DNA of 64,000 bases from assembly GCA_020055645.1 (NCBI GenBank), contig CM034547.1, positions 28,582,513 to 28,646,512 of the forward strand, read 5' to 3'. The position numbers and the translations under genes were made by a program. Each line of letters starts with the position of its first letter. Within the stretch, counting starts at the first letter, position 1. The DNA comes from Tomocerus qinae (lineage: Eukaryota; Arthropoda; Collembola; Entomobryomorpha; Tomoceridae). A model generated the notes under the pieces. The model saw only the letters and a program-made list of their open reading frames with translations, did not search any database and was not told the DNA's origin. This document shows, in pieces, positions 58,017 to 64,000 of the stretch.

Positions 58017-59640
58017 TTACTGATGCCATAGGTCCTCCCGTGTTTGTGAACTACATTTTAATCCCTTATATTTTTCATTTTCGATTTTTATGATGTTAAA
58101 AATTTTTGCTCTCAGAAACAGTTTTAAAGCCAGTTCTCTGTGCCTTCTGCAGTTCATATTATCACAATGTAACCATTTTCCAATGACATCCTCCTGCTTT
58201 AAGAGTCTGAAAACATTTCGAAGAACAAATGTTCCTTCATCGTTTAGTGCAATCCTTAGATGGTGATAAAATCTTTCTCCGATGAAAATAAACACTTGCT
58301 TGGTTTCTTCGTTTAAAACACGGTCGTAATTTGTATGTCTTACTTCGCTTTCACTTAATTTCTGATATCTTCTTTCAACCATCAAAGTATCATTCTCCAA
58401 ATAATATTGCGGAAAATGAAACAGCTTAAGACAGTTTTGACATTTTGTTACTTTTACCAAAGCCTTGAACGCCCAGTTTCCCATGTAGACATTCACGTTG
58501 TCATCTTTTATAGGAATATTTTCATAATTTTCCAAATTGAAGAAATCGTTGGTTACAATATCTATTCTTTCTTCGTCATTTGACTCTAGTTCGGTACCAA
58601 TTGATTCAAACTCATCATCTGTATCAGAGGAATCTGTGTTGTCACTTGCATTAGCAATGTTGTCACCGGATTTTTTTGATTGGAAAATACTGTTCAGTTT
58701 TGCCATGTTGTCAACCAAATATTTAATTCCTCATGGTCTTCGCAGTTAGATCCTTCCGGGTTTTTCATTAATTTCATTATAAAAATAAAACGAAAATTGT
58801 GTCGAAATTCAACAGTGGTGGGATTGTCATGACTTCCGCATCTTTGTCTTTGAATACTAAAATAATTTTCTAAACAATCCTGTTGCATACGTCTTGTGAG
58901 TACGAATCCATAACCCTCACGTTTTAAGTCTGAAGTTAATGATATTATACCTTTGATTGTTTTTATAAAACCTTCTATGCAGTCGGGTTTTGGTTTACCT
59001 GCGGGCATTTGCCATTTTGACATCCAACGTTTCAATTTTTTTAGTTTTTTTAAATTATTAAAAATATTTCTTCCGGATTTCCATGTTTTGACATGATCTT
59101 CTTCAACCGATATATTAAGGAGATCAAATAATAAGTCCATCTTTTCGATAAACCGTGCAGTCGCTAACGCGGCTTTTCTCATGCTGCCAAGTTTAACACA
59201 TGTTCGCATTCCGGCGGCCACAGATTTACTTAGAACCTGTACTGCCAGCTTAACTTTTTGTTTCGATAACGTAGTCACTTAAAGGTGATAAATTGTTAAT
59301 TTTTTTGCCATCCTGTCATTAGTGGTTGCGTCTACATCGTAGAATCTTTCCAAGTGAGCCCATCGAACTTTCTTGCCTTTAATATTAAATCCAGTCTTTT
59401 TAAAATGGTTTCTAATTAGCTTTATGAGATGAGGAGTATCATAAACAACTTTACTAACGCCCTCTATTGTTATTAGTCTTTGGGACACTGTCAGGCGATT
59501 TCTTATTGGCTTGCTTGAATAAGACCAACCTGACCCGTGTGAGCTATGTAAGCTGGTTTTCCTCACGGCAACAGTAGTATTTAGCACTCTTTGATATAAA
59601 CTTTTGAAGGGTTGCACAAGGTTATGGTAATTTTCACATT
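58017..59640 (-). pseudogene. P-element-type transposase, C-terminal two thirds, broken
   Basis: The frame begins near 59640 (just after an in-frame TAA) and reads RLITIEGVSKVVYDTPHLIKLIRN, the D-PHL-K-RN motif of P transposases. Then a TAA at 59279-59281, with the same frame continuing as KQKVKLAVQVLSKSVAAGM. GFVLTRRMQQDCLENYFS carries the last acidic residue. A frameshift near 58715 leads to an acidic segment and a CQNC...CDNMNC cysteine cluster, ending at 58017. The N-terminal DNA-binding part and first catalytic Asp are missing. It is clearly diverged from the 24737 copy, so a different P subfamily. Confidence 0.8.
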
Positions 59641-59859
59641 AGGGCGGGCTTAAAATACTTTTATTTTCGGCAACAAAAACATGACTACGTTCTAATTCTA
59701 ATCTATCTTTAGGGCCCATTAAATATGTAATATGATGTGTTTGCACAGCGTTATAATAATTTTCCCTTCAGAGCGGGCTTTAGAAGCTGACAAAATTACA
59801 GTTGCTAAGGTATTTATTTTATGAAAATATCTAACCCCCTTATTGTATTAAAGCAGTCA
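59641..59859. other. Short duplicated GGGCGGGCTT motif region
   Basis: TTTCACATTAGGGCGGGCTT near 59632 and TTTCCCTTCAGAGCGGGCTT near 59761 are similar blocks. Otherwise nothing was recognised. Confidence 0.35.
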
Positions 59860-60170
59860 TTTTCTGCGGATTTTAATATTCAATATTAATCTGCTTTGAA
59901 TTATTGTTAGTTTTACTAGTTCATATTGATCTATTTTGAATTTAATGGTAAATACTATTCTACTTTGAATTTAATGGTAAATATTATTCTACTTTGAATT
60001 TTTGTGGATTTTTAACTTCTTTCGATATTGATAATTAACATTAAGCTATTTTGAATTTAAATTAATTTAGATAATCATATTTTATTTAATATATTTCGAC
60101 TATTATTCTACCAAAAATGTGCACATGGTCCCCTTTACTCAGGCGAGCTTCTGTTACGGCTTGCTGTAGG
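59860..60170 (+). mobile_element. HINE-like element, right-end fragment
   Basis: Diverged 40-bp repeats, then AATGTGCACATGG, TCAGGCGAGCT and GGCTTGCTGTAGG. Confidence 0.7.
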
Positions 60171-60735
60171 GTTGTGCATACGATCGAAATCCGTACCCTT
60201 GGGTAAGTCTAATTGACATTTTACTTTGAAAAAGAATCTATATGAGTGTTAGAATTAATATTATGCTAAATAGCCTGTCACCTCCATGGCCATTTTGTAA
60301 CAGTGTTTCGAAATTGAGAGAATAGGGGATAATTTGGGATTAAGACTGCTTTGTGTGAGTATACAATCTGTCTGTCCATTTTTCTGTAAGCAATGCTTAC
60401 TTAGATAATGGGATCATCCTTATCACGTGTCGTTGCTTCGCAACTGATAGTGTATAGGGATGATACGCAAAGGGAAGGCTTTCATCCAATTTTGTGTTTT
60501 TGCGGTGCTGGGATGGAGAGGACATTCATCTACAATGTTTACATAATTCTCACCCCTAATGATAATAATATTTTATGGTAATTGTAGACAATAAAACAAC
60601 TACATTGTGTTATTCAGAGAATTTCATCTCCTTTGTATAGGAATACACTTTCTGTCTGTCTGTCTGGTTATCCGCATGCACGATAACTTTTGAATGGTAG
60701 AGCTATTCAAATCTTCTATCTTCTAGCTATCAAAT
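60171..60735. other. Spacer, nothing recognised
   Basis: A CTGTCTGTCTGTCTGG block at 60651 resembles the one at 3250, suggesting a related repeat end. Confidence 0.35.
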
Positions 60736-61702
60736 CATTTATTCAAATCAACAGAAAATCAAAATTGATTAATGTTGAATATCAAAATCAACCGAAAAGC
60801 AACATTGATGAATATTGACTATGAAAATCAACCGAAATCAAAATTGATTAATGTTGACTATGATAATCAACAGAAAATCAAAATTGATTATTGTTGACAC
60901 TGAAAATCAACAGAAAATCAAAATTTATTAATTTTGACTATGAAAATTAACAGAAATTCAAAAATTATTAATTTTAATTATGGAAATCAACATAAAATCA
61001 AAATTAATTAAGTTTGGCTATGAAAATCAACATAAAATCGAAATTGATTAATTTTGACTATGCAAATTAACATAAATTAAAATTGATTAATGTTGAGTAT
61101 AAAATCAGGTCAAAATCAAAATTGATTAATGTTGACTATGAAAATCAATAGAAAATAAAAATTGATTAATATTGAGTATAAAAGTCGAAAGAAAATCAAA
61201 ATTGATTAATGTTGACTATGAAAATCTATGGAGAATCAAAATCGGTAAATATTAATTACCAAAATCAATAGAAATTGGAAAAATGCAAGTTTGACTATAA
61301 AATTTAATATAAATCCAAAATAGATTTATTTCCGTTTTCTAATAGTGATTTTTTGGTTTTATTTGCTTTATTATCAAATCTCAAATTTGGTAGAAGCAGA
61401 TTGAAATATTTTATAAATACTATCATGCTAACAATTTATAGGAAACACCATAGAACTTTTTAATGTCCATTTAATGCTAAATTTTCACTTTGACTATCAA
61501 AATAAAGACAAAGTGAGCGCGCGGTTTCTCAGCAACCAATGGACCACCGATTTACCCCAAATTCAATAGGGATCGTCAGTGGACCATAGGCATTGCTTTT
61601 GCCAAGTTTGGTCAATATCATTCTTTGCTTTCGAAAGTTGTCGTGGGGACGGACGGACGGACAGACTGTGCGGTTCTATAAGCTCGCTTCCTCAGGCGAG
61701 CT
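60736..61702 (-). mobile_element. HINE-like element, hairpin-end truncated
   Basis: About 13 diverged 40-bp repeats, the GAGCGCGCGG segment, (ACGG)n at 61650-61662 and the subtype end CTCGCTTCCTCAGGCGAGCT, the same subtype as 43504-45092. Confidence 0.8.
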
Positions 61703-61814
61703 AAAAAGCAAAGCCATTCCACATCCAACGACAAAAATTTTGTCAACGCGATTTGGTGCGGAATCCCTCCTAAATCTTGATTTCTGTAGTTAGGTCAAAA
61801 TACATGGGGATAAG

Positions 61815-63228
61815 TACTGTTAGAATCAGCCAACATCAGACCTATGGTTGCCCTGTGGTACGGCGATAATATAAGCCTTCTGATTGGCTGAAATTTTTTG
61901 AAATCCAGCCTCCTGATTGGCTATTTCTATGACGAAAGTTCTATAGATTACCCAAATGGGGACATTTTAGCAAATTTTGAATTGTTGCCAGCTACAATGC
62001 AGTCATATCATGAATCATCTATTTTATTGCCTAATAGTTTTCATTTCAAGTAGACCTTCATTCTGGAATATGATATTGAGCAATGAGAATGAGAAATGTA
62101 TATATTGAGCTATTTACTTTACATGCACGTCTTATGCAGTTATTACACTATAAATATTATGCCATGAACTATGAATCATCTATTTTTATTACCCACCAGC
62201 ATAGAGATAGTATAGGTAGGTATATCTAGAGAGAGCCTATCGTATTCCATCAATGTTATAAATTGAATAATAGTGACGTGTAATATTAATTTTGATTGGC
62301 TATGAGGGATGAAGTTGGAGGCAATTCAAATTCATTTTGTACGAAAACACATGAGAATAGCTTTCGCGCAGATCCCCTCATCATGTCATGGGCTTTTCCG
62401 CATCCTTTTCAAATGCTCTCTCTAGATTTGTACAATACCTAAATACCTACCTATGTTATATCTCTATGCCTACCAGTTTCCCTTTCAATGTAGACTTTTA
62501 TTCTGTAATACGATATTGAGCATGAGCAATGAGAAACAAGTATAAACCGGAAGAACACACATTGTGGATATATAAATATAGTGCATAATCCTCATAATCG
62601 AACAAGCAATGATGTGATTAATATTAAATTAGTATCGTACAAACAAACTCTTCCTACAATGACCTTTAAAATGATAACTCAGCAAGCAAATTACTGATAA
62701 CTGAAAAATGTGTGAATACTAAATATATCTAAACATTAGACCGTTTCTGGTGATTCCTGACCACCCGATCCTTGTTCCTCAGTAGTATCCAGGCGTCGAT
62801 AGCCTTTCTTAGACAAGTTTTCCTTCTTAGCTTTGGTAAACTTCTTAATAGCATTTAAACGCTGATGGTATGGATGATTCATAGTTCATGGCATAAAATT
62901 TATAGTGTAATAACTGCATAAGACGTGCATGTAAATAGCTCAATATATACATTTCTCATTCTCATTGCTCAATATCATATTCCAGAATGAAGGTCTACTT
63001 GAAATGAAATTTATTAGGCAATAAAATAGATGATTCATGATATGACTGCATTGTAGCTTGCAACAATTCAAAATTTGCTAAAATGTCCCCATTTGGGTAA
63101 TCTATAGAATTTTCGTCATAGAAATAGCCAATCAGAAGGCTGGATTTCAAAAAATTTCAGCCAATCAGAAGGCTTATCGCCGTACCACAGGGCAACCATA
63201 GGTCTGATGTTGGCTGATTCTAACAGTA
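61815..63228. mobile_element. Long-TIR element, TACTGT family
   Basis: 1,414 bp. Ends TACTGTTAGAATCAGCC and its complement open into arms of about 370 bp (61815-62190 and 62870-63228), nearly identical apart from a small duplication on the left. TA flanking is compatible with a Tc1/mariner-type target. Each end has two ATTGG motifs. The interior holds a 48-codon ORF. Confidence 0.82.
62736..62882 (-). CDS. 48-residue basic-to-acidic ORF inside the long-TIR element
   Basis: ATG at 62882, TAA at 62738-62736. Lys-rich start (AIKKFTKAKKENLSKKGYRR), then an acidic/Gly/Ser end (EEQGSGGQESPETV). KKGYRRLDTTEE resembles PKGYKPLEDPT in the 10617 element, so this may be the last exon of the family's lost transposase rather than a free-standing gene. 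Confidence 0.4.
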   Translation of the reverse strand: MNHPYHQRLNAIKKFTKAKKENLSKKGYRRLDTTEEQGSGGQESPETV

Positions 63229-63584
63229 GGATGCTTCTTTTCTTATGGACTGCTTCCCGATGGTATGTACGGCCAGCTGGCGCAGGCGTGATACCAATCG
63301 GGCCACCTGATAAATGCTTACTAAGAATAGTATTATTTTGATTGAGAAAAGATTAATATAAGCATCCAAACTATTTGAAATCTGGTGGTCAAAAGCACTG
63401 TTTAGTTTGAAATTCAGAAAATCGGACATCCGCCCGCGCCCTATGCCTTGTCTTTTGTCTAGGGACGATTAGAAGATCAAAATAGATTGTAAATGTAACC
63501 CTGTACCGAGCAGGTTTCCTTTCCCAGTGAGGTTCAAACTGGATACCCCACAAACCTAATTTAGCTTATCACATCGCCTTATTA

Positions 63585-63655
63585 ATATAATATTAATATA
63601 ATATATATAATATATATAATATAATTAATATAATATTAATAATATTAATATAACG
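63585..63655. repeat. TAATAT-rich simple repeat
   Basis: Alternating TAATATAA and TATATAAT units. Confidence 0.8.
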
Positions 63656-63758
63656 CCTTATTTTATTAATACTCGGTTCTCTGTCACTCTGTCTACGAAT
63701 ATGTTTTCAACGTAAAATGAGTTTCCGATCATGTAAAACTTAGTTTGCATTATCTTAC

Positions 63759-63876
63759 CACAAGTGCACAGGCTATTCACCATTGAAAGCATTGTTACAT
63801 GAAATATTACCCCTTGGGGTAGTAAGTAGAAATCATATAGAATTTCGTCATGTATATCAATCTGCAATTTCATTGG
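63759..63876 (-). CDS. Possible exon of unknown gene
   Basis: Bounded by an acceptor (GGCTTTAG) and a strong donor (CTTGTG then gtaaga). It is open in one frame: MKLQIDIHDEILYDFYLL, then a hydrophobic GVIFHVTMLSMVNSL. The product is not recognised; it could be chance. Confidence 0.3.
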
Positions 63877-64000
63877 CTAAAGCCTAGTGCACAGATAGTG
63901 AGCGAAATGCAGTTTCTAAGGCAAATTTTCTCCGAGGGATCTATTTTTTCGCCGTGGAATATGTCATTTGATCGCTGCATGGGATCAAAATGTTATTGTT

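Noticed and set aside
1..64000. Host tRNA or rRNA genes
   Set aside because: No T-arm box (GGTTCGA) in a foldable context and no rRNA core segment was seen on either strand.

Overview
This is an AT-rich, intron-bearing, transposon-dense eukaryotic window. GT-AG introns, short interstitial TTAGG arrays (about 31909-31945 and 57262), and remnants of P-element, mariner, Harbinger and ISL2EU-like transposons point to an arthropod, probably a hexapod. The species cannot be named from the sequence. Host genes are few and most of the DNA is mobile elements, many of them nested.

Layout. 1-10469 (minus): eleven spliced exons of a cyclic-nucleotide-binding six-TM channel. A complete first domain (S1-S6, GYGD filter, C-linker, CNBD) is followed by the N-terminal two thirds of a second channel domain that is splice-compatible with the first. 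The 5.6-kb intron before the CNBD exon holds a three-level transposon nest. 10617-16850: long-inverted-repeat elements, a 33-bp satellite and strong hairpins. 17619-20544 (minus): a two-exon mucin-like single-pass membrane protein with a 30-bp coding minisatellite. 20869-24250: small inverted-repeat elements. 24737-26964 (plus): a P-element transposase with one stop codon. 31018-32693: a foldback element with a TTAGG-bearing centre. 33260-35623: mariner and Harbinger remnants (transposase plus Myb-like partner gene). 39406-42050 (minus): a DDE/SWIM transposase with one frameshift. 43480-45265 (minus): a Myb/SANT remnant split by an insertion. 45276-51372 (minus): an LTR retrotransposon with a gag-protease frame and no polymerase. 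51092-56599: an array of one tandem-repeat-bearing element family. 57460-57979 (plus): exons of a Nova/Pasilla-like KH protein abutting a second P-element pseudogene (58017-59640). 61815-63228: another long-TIR element.

One element family dominates. It is 0.6-3.5 kb long and its ends carry an 11-bp inverted repeat (AGCTCGCCTGA). It has an (ACGG)n microsatellite near one end, a core of 40-bp tandem repeats, and a small hairpin at the other end. About fifteen copies or fragments lie here. The architecture resembles HINE/Helentron-type and bivalve 'pearl' elements; I call it the HINE-like family, as an inference. In three places the pre-insertion site can be read or inferred, and each time it is an A-tract.

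All exon boundaries were read by eye from splice signals and frame continuity. No database or program was used.
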